The notes: generated by a model not told the origin, from the sequence alone. Positions 17,320 to 26,846 are shown, counted from the first letter of the stretch. The stretch is 64,000 bases of DNA from Vicinamibacterales bacterium (GCA_041659285.1 JBAZYO010000003.1:248001-312000), one strand, 5' to 3'. Numbers and translations are program-made.

Positions 17320-18182
17320 ACGCAGATTCCCCAGGGCCACAGATGACGCAGATGACGCAGAAAAGCAGAAGCCTGGGCTACTGGAATGCGTCACGCCGGG
17401 TGTTCGACTTGTCGCTCGGCGAGATGCTGTGGTCGCGCCGCACCATCTTCATGGCGCTGGTGGTCGGTGGCCCCGTGCTGCTGGCGGTGATCGTCAAGGT
17501 GGTGGAGATGTTCGGCATGTCGGCGCTGCGCGTGAACGGCCAGCGCGTCGCCGGCTTCGGCGTCTTCGGCGTGATGATCTGGATGCTGTTCCTCCGCTTC
17601 ATCGTCCCGGTGCTGGGCGTCTTCTACGGCACGGCGCTGATGGCCGACGAAGTGGAAGACAAGACCATCACCTACTTGTTCACGCGGCCCATTCCGCGCG
17701 GGGCGGTGCTGGTCGGCAAGTACCTCGCCTACCTCGCCTGCACGCTGCTGGTGGTGCTGCCGTCGGTGATGGTCGTCTACTTCCTGCTGGTACCGTTTTC
17801 GGCGCTGCCGGAAACCTTCGGCTCGCTCGCGATCGACATGGCGCTGCTCGGGCTGGGACTGGCGGTCTACGGGGCGGTCTTTGCCTTCGTGGGCGCCTTC
17901 TTCAAGCGCCCCCTGGTCATCGGCCTGCTGTTCGCCTTCGGCTGGGAACAGGTGGTCATGGCCCTGCCGGGCTACCTGAAGCAGTTCACCATTGCCTACT
18001 ACCTGCAGGCCCTGGTCCCCCACGCCATGCCGTCCGACGGGGTGACCAGCATTCTCCAGGGAATGTTCCGCGAGAACCCGCCCATGGCGGTCTGCCTGGC
18101 GTGGCTTTTCTCGTACTTGGTTGGTTTTCTCTATCTGGCGACCCGGGTGGTCGAGCGGAAGGAATATATTCTGGAGCAATAG
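17316..18182 (+). CDS. ABC-2 type permease subunit (second permease)
   Basis: 288 residues, start overlapping the second ATPase stop (ATGA). Roughly six membrane helices are visible; the DEVEDKTITYLFTRPIPRGA segment is the usual cytoplasmic loop preceding a permease helix. The first ~17 residues (with a MTQMTQ run) are encoded by a 41-bp dispersed repeat also found at 56309-56349, so the true functional N-terminus may start near SLGYWNASRRVF. End product of the ABC operon; substrate unknown. Confidence 0.87.
   Translation: MNADSPGPQMTQMTQKSRSLGYWNASRRVFDLSLGEMLWSRRTIFMALVVGGPVLLAVIVKVVEMFGMSALRVNGQRVAGFGVFGVMIWMLFLRFIVPVLGVFYGTALMADEVEDKTITYLFTRPIPRGAVLVGKYLAYLACTLLVVLPSVMVVYFLLVPFSALPETFGSLAIDMALLGLGLAVYGAVFAFVGAFFKRPLVIGLLFAFGWEQVVMALPGYLKQFTIAYYLQALVPHAMPSDGVTSILQGMFRENPPMAVCLAWLFSYLVGFLYLATRVVERKEYILEQ
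17321..17361. repeat. 41-bp dispersed repeat, copy 1
   Basis: CGCAGATT...GATGACGCAGA matches 56309-56349 at 37 of 41 positions. It contains the doubled unit AGATGACGC and encodes the N-terminus of the second ABC permease. Confidence 0.7.
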
Positions 18183-18320
18183 GGCGTCGGGGCGCTGGAC
18201 GGTGAATTCGCGGATTTTTGCCACGCCGGGCGGAATATCACGCACGCTGAGTTTATCTGCCGGGCGACCTCTCAAGGCTTTGCGCCTATGGTCCGGCACG
18301 CGTGATGCACGGAACATGAC

Positions 18321-21300
18321 ATGCCGCGCTCGCCTGACGGTCGACTGCTGCTGGCCACCCTCCTGATCGTGCTCACTCTTGCGGGGCCCGCAGCCCCGCA
18401 GACCCGCGGCGGATCCACGCAGTCTCCCGCGCGGGTCTTTGATGTCACGGCGGCGCGCGGTGTGACGTCTGGCAAGCCCGTGGGACCAACCGAGGTGTTC
18501 GCACCGGCGGGGGATCCTGTCTACGTGTGGTTCCGGCACGAGAACGTTCCCGCGGGCGCGACGATCACCGCGCGTTGGTACTACCTTGGCGTCGCTCCAC
18601 CGTTCCCCATCGGCGAAGGCACGATCACGACTCAGCCGACCCATGACTGGGGACAATTCAGTTTGGAACTGGCGCAAGGTAAAGTCTGGCCGCCGGGATC
18701 GTACCGCGTTGACCTGCTCATAGCGGGTACGTTGGCGGCCGAAGCCCGATTCACCGTCGAGCCGCCGCCGGCCGCGTCTCGCCCGGCCGTCACACCTCCG
18801 GTGGCTTCCACGCCACCGGACAAGCCTACCGCCGCCACGCCTGCGCCGCCTCCTGCGCCAGCAGGCAAACCGGCGCTACCCGCGGGTACGGCCGCCCAAT
18901 CCCCAGGGGGGACGCAGGCACCCTCAACAACGGTGCCGCAGGCGCAGTTGCCATCCGGCGCGGTTGGCGTGCCGACGGCGAAGTTCACCGACGATAGCGT
19001 GTGCGATCAGTCGCGGTGGCCGACCAAGGACGTGCCGTGGCAGAGTCAGCCGGGTTCGCCGACGCCGGCCGCGAAGGCTGACACCGCAGCGGCGTCGGTC
19101 GCGCCACCGCTCGATTTTGGCACGGTGACATCCGTCCAGTACGGCGGCGCGGTTTCCGCGGCAATGGAAAGCATGCGGCTCGTCTACGGTCCGTTGTCGC
19201 CAGAGGACACGGCGCGGTTCGAGAAGAAATGGGCGCCGCTGCTCGACTTTCCGACGATCGAGATCGTCACCTACCTGAACCGGCTCAATCCCCTGCTCGG
19301 CCAGTTCCTGGTCGCGCGGTCGGGGTATGCGGCGGCCGCCAACGGTCTGTTCGTGGCACTGCACGACGGCGGGCTCGCGATGGCCAACGGCAGCGAGGAA
19401 GGGGCGAACGACGCGTGGCTGCAGGCGCGAGCCTATCGCGAGTTGATGGCGTCGTACGAGGCCAGGCTCAAAGAGCTCGTCGCCGCCATCGAGGCCCTGG
19501 GCAACCCGCCGAGCCCATACGATCTGAAGTGCCGTGCAGGCAAGCGGGCCAAGGAGGCGCTGTCGATTTTCGAAGCGCAGGGGAGCGCCACGTTCCACCT
19601 GTATGTCGAAGACGAGGCAATGTCGATGGCTCTGGCGCCACAGATCTGCGGCTTTGTCGGCACGCGCCCACTGGTGGGCGCAACGGTTGTTCTGGAGGGG
19701 CCCACCTCTGCGCGAGGCGTTGCCGACAGCACCGGAACGCTGACCTTGTCAGCGCTTATGCCAGGTTTGTACCGCGTCCGCATCCATGATCCTGACGGTC
19801 GCGATCTCGACACGGTCGCCCGTGAGTTTCGGGCCGCCCATCGCCAGGGAACCCGCATGCTGATGGATCAGGTGCTCTTTTGCGGTGACTCATTGTCGGC
19901 CGCCGGCACGCCGGCGGCGACTGGGCTCGACGCGTTCACGCTCGATGCGAAGACGACGAATGTGGAATGGCGGATCTCGTACGGCTCGAATCTCTTTGGG
20001 ATCGATACCTGGGCAGGGCGCGGCAATTTCATCGCGGGCCTTCAAGGCCGTATCGACAAAATTGACGCGCAGTTGAAATCGGGAAAGGACGAGAATGGCG
20101 CTGAGATCTCTCCCGCGATGCGAGAACGCCTTCGGTTGCAGCGGCAGGCTATCAGCATCGAACTTGGTTACGAAAGGGGCCTCATCGGCCGCAATGTGCC
20201 CTCCCGAAACACAGCTACACGCGGTCCTGGGCCTTCCATTTCGAAGCCCACACCGCCGGCCGCTCCGATCGTCAACGAAGACGCCGCGCGGCAGCAGTAC
20301 ATCCAGGCGATCACGCGGCGCGTCTCTGAGTACGACAAGCAGCTCGCCACTGAGACGGATTCCAAGCGGCGCTCCGACCTCGAGTATCTCAAGCTGATTG
20401 CGGTCTCCGAGATTCAGCTCGAGCAGGCCCGCCTCCAGCCGGCATCGGACGGCCAGCCCGCGTTCATCCGCACCGCGCTCGGCGATTACGTCCGGGGGAT
20501 GGAATACCAGAAGAGCGTCGAGGAGGCGGCCCGCAGCCGCGCGATGGGGCGCATCTGGACCGCGATCGACAAACAGATTGCCATCCTGCCAGACAATCTC
20601 GGGGAAAACTGGCGGATGTCGGTCAACGAGCAGGCGAATCGAAGAGGGACGAGCGTCGACGACATGGCGAAGGCCGAACAGGCGCTGTTGTCGGTGAGTA
20701 ACTCGGTGCAGTCGTACTGGAGCCGCGAAGCGGGACGGAATCTCGAGAAGGCGGCGTACTACGACTGGGTGGAGAACACGCCGAAGACGATCTCGAAGGT
20801 GGCAATCGGGGTTGCCCTCGTCGGCCTCAGCGCGCCGGCGGCCGTCGCGATGCTCGGAGAGTCGGCGTTGGTCATGAGCTGGGCGCCCAAGGCTGCCGGC
20901 TTCGTCTACGGAGGCGTGACCGGGTACCGGGAAGGCGGTCCCGTCGAGGGGGTGAAAGGAGCGCTCACCTGGATGTCAGGCGTCTCCTTCGTCGCCGTCG
21001 AGGCGTTCAACGGCTACGAACAGGAGATGGCGCAGTCGGGCGATTGGCGGGCCGCGGCGACCGCGGGGGCGTCTCGCGGTGCCGAGGCGTACGTCGGCGG
21101 GAAGCTGATCGAGAAGACGTTTCAGTTCGGCGCCGCGTTGTTCGGACCGGCGGCGCCTTCGGCGGCTCCTCGGCTGAACGTCGCCCGCTATCAGCAGGAG
21201 CTGCGGGGCGCGGAGCAGAAGATCGCCTCCTTCAAGCGCGTGTCGGACGAACTGTCCGGCGCGCAGGCCGCCGGCGCGCCTTCCGAGCGGATCCTCGCGC

Positions 21301-22160
21301 TCAAACAGGTGCAGCAGGAGGCGGCGGCCGACATCAACGCGTCGTACCAAGCGAAGCTGCGGCTCAAGTATGTGGACAAAGAGACGGGACGCGCGTACAG
21401 CCAGGTCATGACGACCGTGTACGACGACATGTCCGATCCGCTGCTGAAGGCGCTCGAGCAGAAAGGCTACGACGTTGCGAACATCCGCCTGAAGGCCATC
21501 CGGAACGCGTCGAGCGAAGGGTCTGTCGGCATGGATTTCGATCTCATGCTGGAGCAGCAGCCCGGCCTGATCATCAGGAAGAACGGCGAGCGGGTGAGCG
21601 CGCTGACCTTCGAGAAAGACGCGCAGGCAGTCCTCAACGACGTGTACTACAAGCGGATGGCCCGCAACCCGGAGATGTCGTTCCTGAACCTGACGACCAG
21701 CAGCCACCCCGAAGCCTACGCAGATCTCGCATGGCTCGGGGACAAAGTCACCAAGAAGATCAATTTCGAGGGGATCGATCCGAGCGCGGCTCAGGCCGGC
21801 GAGGTCGCGGCGTTCAAGGCGCGGCATGCGATCAACACGACGTCGCTGTCGGAGGTCTCGAAGGTCCAGGAGGCAACCCGCGGCCTGGGTAAAGACGTGA
21901 ACACGAAAGTCGTGCCCTACATCGACTACAAGCTCAAGGCCGCGGAGGCGGCTGGCGACGCCGCCGGCGCGTCACGCTTGCGGGCGCTCAGGACCCAGTG
22001 GACGACGATCGGGGCCGACTACGAGGCGATTGGCACGACGGTGGGCGATGCGGGCAGCATCCTGGCGCGCCTCCGCGATCTCGAGGCGCGCGGGCTCGGG
22101 GTGGCCAAGGTCATCAACACGATCAGCAGCCACATGGAGATGCTGTCGAAGTTCTACTGA
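18321..22160 (+). CDS. 1279-residue exported modular protein, toxin-like C-terminus
   Basis: A signal peptide (LLLATLLIVLTLAGPAAP) opens the protein. Then come a beta-rich Ig-like region (~40-150), a Pro/Ala/Thr linker (~150-215), a helical region (~270-400), a carboxypeptidase-regulatory-like beta domain (~450-510, around VGATVVLEGP), charged coiled-coil stretches, a hydrophobic Gly/Ala segment (~825-870) and a C-terminal domain (~1010-1279). The last contains GSVGMDFDLML near residue 1067, resembling the G-S...D-x-D core of nucleotidyltransferase-like folds, and a conserved-looking TTSSHPEAYADLAWLGDK. The layout resembles polymorphic-toxin or surface-display proteins. No immunity gene is recognised next to it. 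Function not known. Confidence 0.7.
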   Translation: MPRSPDGRLLLATLLIVLTLAGPAAPQTRGGSTQSPARVFDVTAARGVTSGKPVGPTEVFAPAGDPVYVWFRHENVPAGATITARWYYLGVAPPFPIGEGTITTQPTHDWGQFSLELAQGKVWPPGSYRVDLLIAGTLAAEARFTVEPPPAASRPAVTPPVASTPPDKPTAATPAPPPAPAGKPALPAGTAAQSPGGTQAPSTTVPQAQLPSGAVGVPTAKFTDDSVCDQSRWPTKDVPWQSQPGSPTPAAKADTAAASVAPPLDFGTVTSVQYGGAVSAAMESMRLVYGPLSPEDTARFEKKWAPLLDFPTIEIVTYLNRLNPLLGQFLVARSGYAAAANGLFVALHDGGLAMANGSEEGANDAWLQARAYRELMASYEARLKELVAAIEALGNPPSPYDLKCRAGKRAKEALSIFEAQGSATFHLYVEDEAMSMALAPQICGFVGTRPLVGATVVLEGPTSARGVADSTGTLTLSALMPGLYRVRIHDPDGRDLDTVAREFRAAHRQGTRMLMDQVLFCGDSLSAAGTPAATGLDAFTLDAKTTNVEWRISYGSNLFGIDTWAGRGNFIAGLQGRIDKIDAQLKSGKDENGAEISPAMRERLRLQRQAISIELGYERGLIGRNVPSRNTATRGPGPSISKPTPPAAPIVNEDAARQQYIQAITRRVSEYDKQLATETDSKRRSDLEYLKLIAVSEIQLEQARLQPASDGQPAFIRTALGDYVRGMEYQKSVEEAARSRAMGRIWTAIDKQIAILPDNLGENWRMSVNEQANRRGTSVDDMAKAEQALLSVSNSVQSYWSREAGRNLEKAAYYDWVENTPKTISKVAIGVALVGLSAPAAVAMLGESALVMSWAPKAAGFVYGGVTGYREGGPVEGVKGALTWMSGVSFVAVEAFNGYEQEMAQSGDWRAAATAGASRGAEAYVGGKLIEKTFQFGAALFGPAAPSAAPRLNVARYQQELRGAEQKIASFKRVSDELSGAQAAGAPSERILALKQVQQEAAADINASYQAKLRLKYVDKETGRAYSQVMTTVYDDMSDPLLKALEQKGYDVANIRLKAIRNASSEGSVGMDFDLMLEQQPGLIIRKNGERVSALTFEKDAQAVLNDVYYKRMARNPEMSFLNLTTSSHPEAYADLAWLGDKVTKKINFEGIDPSAAQAGEVAAFKARHAINTTSLSEVSKVQEATRGLGKDVNTKVVPYIDYKLKAAEAAGDAAGASRLRALRTQWTTIGADYEAIGTTVGDAGSILARLRDLEARGLGVAKVINTISSHMEMLSKFY

Positions 22161-22271
22161 GGGTGAGCCAACGCGCCTCCCCGCGCAGGCTTCAAGCTGA
22201 AGCCGACGGTCCCGGTCGAGCCCTGCTAGAATCCCTCAGACAGGTCGTCTCTCCTTGCCCGGAGGTATTCC

Positions 22272-23261
22272 TTGCTTGGTCGCGCGGTTCTAGTTGTCAC
22301 TCTGGTGACCGGCGTGACCGACGCCGGGTTCGCGCAATCGCCGGCCGACCCCGCATTGGAGCCGGTGCTGGCGAAAATGGGCGCGTACATCAGCGCCTAC
22401 GGCGAAAAGGCCGCCCTCATTGTCGCGGTCGAAAAATACACGCAAACCGTGATGTTCGAGGGCGCGCCGGCCCCCGCTCAGCCGCGCCGCCTGGTCGCGG
22501 AATTCGCGATCGTCAAGACCGGCGACGGTTCGGGCTGGGTGGGCTTTCGCGACGTGGTGGAAGTGGACGGCAAGAAGCTGACGGATCGACGCGACCGGTT
22601 GGTCTCGTTGTTTACCTCGACCGCGAACACCGACGCCAGCGAGGTCACCCGCATCGCCAACGAGAGCGCGCGGTTCAATGCCGGGCCGGTCAGCCGCAAC
22701 TTCAACGTGCCGACGACGGCCATGTTCTTCTTCCTGCCGGCGCACCTCCCGCGCTTTGAGTTCACGCGAAAGGGCTCCAGGAAGATCGACGGCGTCGACA
22801 CGTGGGAGATCGCGTTCAAGGAAACGCGGACGCCCACATTCATCATGACCCGCGCCGGCGCCGACGTGCCGGTGTCGGGCACCCTGTGGGTCAAGCCCGA
22901 CGACGGCACGGTCGTGCGGACGCGCCTGCGCATGAACAACTTCGCCGACCAGATGACGTCGCCGGTGCAGAGCGCCCCGGCTCAGCGGCCGGAGATGGAT
23001 CCGTCCAAGCCGCAGGGGCGGCGCTCCGCGGCGGTGCCGACCATGTACTGGCAAAAGATCGAGAGCTCCGCCGACATCGAAGTCACTTACAAGCGGAGCC
23101 CAGAGGTCGGTGTGTGGCTGCCTGCCGTGATGGAGGAGCTCTACAATGGCCCTATTACCCTGACGGTGAACCCGTCGGTCGGCCGATCGACGACTCGCGC
23201 CACCTACTCGGACTTCAAGCAGTTCGCCACCGCCGGGACGCTCGTGGTCCCCAAGCAATAG
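22272..23261 (+). CDS. Exported protein of unknown function
   Basis: 329 residues from the TTG at 22272, chosen because GGAGG sits six bases upstream and the N-terminus is a signal peptide ending near GFAQ. The mature part is beta-rich with no recognised catalytic motif; it mentions repeated short blocks such as GWVGFRDVVEVDGKKL and a C-terminal VNPSVGRSTTRATYSDFKQF. Such proteins commonly precede VWFA-type genes in acidobacterial genomes, and here the VWFA-type gene follows after 20 bases. A TAGAAT hexamer at 22227-22232 could be its promoter. Role unknown. Confidence 0.7.
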   Translation: MLGRAVLVVTLVTGVTDAGFAQSPADPALEPVLAKMGAYISAYGEKAALIVAVEKYTQTVMFEGAPAPAQPRRLVAEFAIVKTGDGSGWVGFRDVVEVDGKKLTDRRDRLVSLFTSTANTDASEVTRIANESARFNAGPVSRNFNVPTTAMFFFLPAHLPRFEFTRKGSRKIDGVDTWEIAFKETRTPTFIMTRAGADVPVSGTLWVKPDDGTVVRTRLRMNNFADQMTSPVQSAPAQRPEMDPSKPQGRRSAAVPTMYWQKIESSADIEVTYKRSPEVGVWLPAVMEELYNGPITLTVNPSVGRSTTRATYSDFKQFATAGTLVVPKQ

Positions 23262-23281
23262 ATCTCGTCAGGAGAGTCCAC

Positions 23282-25210
23282 GTGCGCTGTACCGCTGCCT
23301 TGTTGTGGCTCGGGATCACGATCATCGCGATGCCGCCGCTCGCGGCCGAACCCGATCAGCAGCCGGCTGCCGCATTCCGTGCGGGCATCGATCTGATCAC
23401 CCTCGAGGCGACGGTGCTCGATCGCGACGGCGTACCGGCGCGAGATCTGGGCCCCGGCGACTTCTCGGTCACGGTCGGCGGACGGTCGCGCAAGGTCGTG
23501 TTCGCGGACTTCCATGGCGATCGAATGGAACCGGTGACCGACGCGGTCGCCGCCGAGCGCGCGCGGCGCGCCGGCGCGACCGGAGGTGACGGCCGCATCG
23601 TGGTCTTCGTGATCGATCGCGACTCGCTGGCGCCCGGGAACGAGGCCGCGCTGCTGCAAACCGCATCGACCGTGCTTGACAGCCTTGGTCCCGCCGACGC
23701 CGTGGGCCTGCTCGGCATTCCCGTGGGCGCCGTGGACCTGACCCGCGATCACGACCGCGTGCGCGCGGCGCTGCCATTAATGACCGGCACGCGCCCGCGA
23801 CAGGACATGTATCGCGACCGCAACGTCACTTGGGAGGAGGCGGTCGCCTACGAGCGGCGCGACCCGCGGGTCATTGCCGAGGTCATCGAGCGCGAGTGCT
23901 ATCGCATCCCGGTCGACCCCGGGGGACTGCAGAACCGCTGCCCGGACGACCTGGTCGGCCAGGCCCGCGAACTGCTGCAAGCCGGCCGCGCGCAGGTCCA
24001 GAGCACAACGTCGGCGCTGGAACGCCTGGCCGCGCAGCTGGCGCCGCTGCGTGGATCGAAACACGTCATCCTGATCTCTGGCGGCCTGCCGTTTGGCCAG
24101 GATCTCGTCGTGCACTTCGAGCGGTTCGCGAAGAGGGCCGCCGAGGCGCAACTGGTGCTCCACGCCCTGCATCTGGACCAGCCCGATTCCGACGTCACCA
24201 ATCGGCGGACCATCGCGTCCGCCTTCGGCGGGCGCGACATGACCGCGGGCCTCGGCGCCCTGACCGGCATGACCGGCGGCGCGCTCTTCATGGGCGTGGG
24301 CCGCGCCACCGGGGTATTTGCCCGCATCACGACCGAGATCAACAACTTCTACGTGTTGGGCGTCGAGAGCGAGTCGGACGATGCGTCAGGGGCGCCCCGT
24401 GAGGTGAAGGTGGCCGTGGGCCGGCCGGGTGTGACGGTGCGATCGCGTCGTGACGTCGTGTCCCGTGCCGGCCTGCCCGTCCTAACGGCCGCGGATCCGC
24501 TGGCGACGCTGCTGGCGCAACCGACGGACATTGGTGAGCTGGCACTCAGCGCGACCGCCTATTCGACGCGCGGCACCGAAGCCAGCACGCTGCGGGTGCT
24601 CATCTCGTCTGAACTCGGGGCCGAACGCGCGCACCTGCCGGCCGGCTGGGGATTTGTCGTGCTCAACGAAGGCAACGTCATTGCCACCGGCCGCGAGCGA
24701 ATCGATGCCGGAACGCCGGGTCCGCCGGCCGTGACGATTTCGGCCAAGCTCCTGCCCGGCCGCTACCGGCTCCGCGTGGCCGCGAAAGACGCAGACGGCC
24801 GCGTGGGAGTCGCCGATGTGCCCTTGGTCGTCGGGCTGCGCGCCGCGGGCGACCTGCAGATGAGCGACTTGATTGTCGGGGTCGCCGATGGCGGAAAGCT
24901 GCAGCCGCGCTCCCGGATTACGCAGGGGACGCCGTTGTCGGCTCTAATCGAATTGATGTCGGTGGACCCAACTCGTTTGGAGACGGCACGCGCCGTCATG
25001 GAGGTGATCCCGGCCGGTTCGGCCGAACCGGTGCGGAGGATTCTGATGGCGGCCCGGACCGGAAGCTCCGATGCGATCCTGCTGAACGGAGCGGAGATCA
25101 ACACGGCCGACCTCCCTCTGGGGCGTTATACGGCCAGCGTGGTGGCAATGTTGGACAGCCAGCCGGTGGGACGGGTCAGCCGGGCCTTCGAGGTCGTCCC
25201 GGCCCCCTGA
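23282..25210 (+). CDS. Exported VWFA-domain protein
   Basis: 642 residues from the GTG at 23282, preceded by GGAGAG with six-base spacing; the longer open frame upstream only overlaps the previous gene. After a signal peptide come the VWFA-related pattern LEATVLDRDGVPARDL, a beta-sandwich FSVTVGGRSRKV and the integrin-like FVIDRDSLAPGNEAALL / SKHVILISGGLPFG segments. The MIDAS motif DxSxS is replaced by DRDSL, so metal binding is uncertain. The C-terminal ~230 residues are beta-rich repeats. Probably a periplasmic or outer-surface protein; operonic with the upstream exported protein. Confidence 0.8.
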   Translation: MRCTAALLWLGITIIAMPPLAAEPDQQPAAAFRAGIDLITLEATVLDRDGVPARDLGPGDFSVTVGGRSRKVVFADFHGDRMEPVTDAVAAERARRAGATGGDGRIVVFVIDRDSLAPGNEAALLQTASTVLDSLGPADAVGLLGIPVGAVDLTRDHDRVRAALPLMTGTRPRQDMYRDRNVTWEEAVAYERRDPRVIAEVIERECYRIPVDPGGLQNRCPDDLVGQARELLQAGRAQVQSTTSALERLAAQLAPLRGSKHVILISGGLPFGQDLVVHFERFAKRAAEAQLVLHALHLDQPDSDVTNRRTIASAFGGRDMTAGLGALTGMTGGALFMGVGRATGVFARITTEINNFYVLGVESESDDASGAPREVKVAVGRPGVTVRSRRDVVSRAGLPVLTAADPLATLLAQPTDIGELALSATAYSTRGTEASTLRVLISSELGAERAHLPAGWGFVVLNEGNVIATGRERIDAGTPGPPAVTISAKLLPGRYRLRVAAKDADGRVGVADVPLVVGLRAAGDLQMSDLIVGVADGGKLQPRSRITQGTPLSALIELMSVDPTRLETARAVMEVIPAGSAEPVRRILMAARTGSSDAILLNGAEINTADLPLGRYTASVVAMLDSQPVGRVSRAFEVVPAP

Positions 25211-25259
25211 TCCCCCGGCCCCCCCGGAGCCACGGGGGGAGTGCGGGCGGCCCGGGGGA
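25211..25259. terminator. GC-rich nested hairpin after the VWFA gene
   Basis: Inner stem CCCCCG (25221-25226) with CGGGGG (25233-25238); outer stem TCCCCCGG (25211-25218) with CCGGGGGA (25252-25259). No U-tract follows, so termination is plausible but not certain. Confidence 0.45.
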
Positions 25260-25310
25260 GTCCGTCACCGGAAATGGCCAGCCGAATGGAACTTAGGCCC
25301 CGGCAGTCCG

Positions 25311-25316
25311 TATACT
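25311..25316 (+). promoter_or_regulatory. -10-like hexamer TATACT
   Basis: Located 17 bases before the ATG at 25334, leaving room for the GGGAGA Shine-Dalgarno sequence at 25323-25328; this gene therefore has a short leader. Confidence 0.4.
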
Positions 25317-25333
25317 CAGGCAGGGAGACCCGC

Positions 25334-26344
25334 ATGTCGAACAAGACGCGTTACTTCGTGGCGGTTTCGGGAGCGATTCTGGTGATTGGCCTGGGGACGG
25401 GCATCGTGGCGTCCTACATGGGCCTGCCGGTTTCGGTGTTCTCGAGCGCCGCCGGTCCTGACGAACTCCAGTACGTGCCGGCCGATGCGGCGGTCGTGGC
25501 TTACGCCAACGTGCGGGACGTCATGAACTCGCAGCTCCGCCAGCGGTTCCGCGAGTTGGAACCCACCCAGGAACATCGGAACGAGTTCGAGGAGAAGACC
25601 GGCCTCAACTTCGAAGAAGACATCGACAGCGTGGTCGCGGCGGTCATGCCCAAGGGCAACCTCGCCAACAAGCCGCAGGAAGCCTTCCTCATCCTCGCCC
25701 GCGGCCGCTTCCAGGCGGCCCGCCTCGAGGCCCTCGCGCTCGAGCACGGCGCCACGGTGGGCGACTACCAGGGCAAGCGCCTCATCACCCATCACGACAA
25801 CGACGTCAACGACCCCGCGGCCGACGACATGGCCGTGGGCTTCGTCGAAGCCGACCTCATCGCCTTCGGCAGCGTGAACACCGTGCACGCCGCGATCGAC
25901 GCCCACCGCGACAACCGCAACGTGGTGTCGAACAACGAAATGATGCGCCTCGTGAACGAGCTCGATAACGCCAACGCATGGGCCGTCGGCCGCTTCGACG
26001 CCATCGCCGGCCAGGCGGGCTTGCCGACCGAAATCGCGTCGCAGATGCCCGCCATCTCCTGGTTCTCGGCGGCCGGCCACATCAACGGCGGCCTGAGCGG
26101 CGTGTTCAAGGCCGAAACCAAGGACGAGGCCTCGGCGCAGAACCTGCGCGACGTGCTCAAGGGATTGCTGGCGCTGGCCAAGATGCAGGCGGGCAACAAG
26201 CCCGGCATGCAGCAGATGGCCGACTCGCTGGTGCTCTCGGGCGACGGCAAGACGGTGGCCCTGTCGTTCTCGGTGCCCACCGAAGTGCTCGACGTCCTCG
26301 AAGGGCTCGCCAAGGGCCGCAAGTCCGTCGGCGCCATCCAGTAG
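25334..26344 (+). CDS. Membrane-anchored exported protein of unknown function
   Basis: 336 residues. One hydrophobic segment (FVAVSGAILVIGLGTGIVASYMG) near the N-terminus anchors or exports the protein; the rest is soluble, mixed alpha/beta, with PADAAVVAYANVRDVMNS directly after the membrane segment, reminiscent of DUF3352-type proteins. The start at 25334 follows GGGAGA by five bases. No enzymatic motif was found. It is followed by a strong hairpin, so it is probably monocistronic. Confidence 0.7.
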   Translation: MSNKTRYFVAVSGAILVIGLGTGIVASYMGLPVSVFSSAAGPDELQYVPADAAVVAYANVRDVMNSQLRQRFRELEPTQEHRNEFEEKTGLNFEEDIDSVVAAVMPKGNLANKPQEAFLILARGRFQAARLEALALEHGATVGDYQGKRLITHHDNDVNDPAADDMAVGFVEADLIAFGSVNTVHAAIDAHRDNRNVVSNNEMMRLVNELDNANAWAVGRFDAIAGQAGLPTEIASQMPAISWFSAAGHINGGLSGVFKAETKDEASAQNLRDVLKGLLALAKMQAGNKPGMQQMADSLVLSGDGKTVALSFSVPTEVLDVLEGLAKGRKSVGAIQ

Positions 26345-26351
26345 CGTGCCA

Positions 26352-26379
26352 GAAGGGCGGCACTTCAGTGCCGCCCTTC
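26352..26379. terminator. Perfect 12-bp hairpin GAAGGGCGGCAC/GTGCCGCCCTTC
   Basis: Twelve paired bases with a TTCA loop lie eight bases after the stop at 26344. The core GGCGGCAC-TTNA-GTGCCGCC recurs at 43693-43712, so it is both a likely terminator and a member of a dispersed palindromic family. Confidence 0.65.
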
Positions 26380-26405
26380 GCGTGTACGGCGCCCGCGGCC
26401 GGGTG

Positions 26406-26411
26406 TAAAAT
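26406..26411 (+). promoter_or_regulatory. -10-like hexamer TAAAAT
   Basis: Ends eight bases before the GTG at 26420 with no Shine-Dalgarno sequence between; predicts a leaderless GTG-initiated transcript. Confidence 0.45.
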
Positions 26412-26419
26412 ACCCGGAC

Positions 26420-26824
26420 GTGCCTGACCACGTCTTCTTCTACGGAACCCTGATGTCGCCGTTCAACCGGCCAGGCCGCCAGCGCATCACCCCAAAGCTC
26501 ACCTATACCGGCCGCGCCACCATCAAGGCTGCGCTCTTCGACCTGGGCATCTACCCCGCGGCCGTGCCGGCGGAAGACGCGAGCGTGGTCTGGGGCGAGG
26601 TCTACGAGACGCAAGACACCCCATCGGTGCTGGCCGCGCTCGACGAGATCGAGGGCTACCGGCCCAACGAGCCGGAGCGCAGCTTGTATACGCGCATTCT
26701 CACCGACGTCACGCTCGACGATGGGCGCGCGGAGAAGGCGTGGGCGTATTTCTACAACGCGCCGCTCGGTCAGGCGCGGCGCATCGAATCAGGCGATTAC
26801 CTGGAACACCTCAATGGAAAGTAG
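26420..26824 (+). CDS. Gamma-glutamylcyclotransferase-like protein
   Basis: 134 residues, GTG start. The family's FFYGTL motif (residues 6-11) forms the substrate-binding loop and the general-base Glu falls in LDEIEGYRP. The compact beta barrel fold and length match the YtfP/BtrG/GGCT-like group, which acts on gamma-glutamyl amines or related amides. Which substrate is used here cannot be told. It converges on the PilZ gene, 22 bases away. Confidence 0.87.
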   Translation: MPDHVFFYGTLMSPFNRPGRQRITPKLTYTGRATIKAALFDLGIYPAAVPAEDASVVWGEVYETQDTPSVLAALDEIEGYRPNEPERSLYTRILTDVTLDDGRAEKAWAYFYNAPLGQARRIESGDYLEHLNGK

Positions 26825-26846
26825 AAGGTGAAAAGTATTTTTCACT

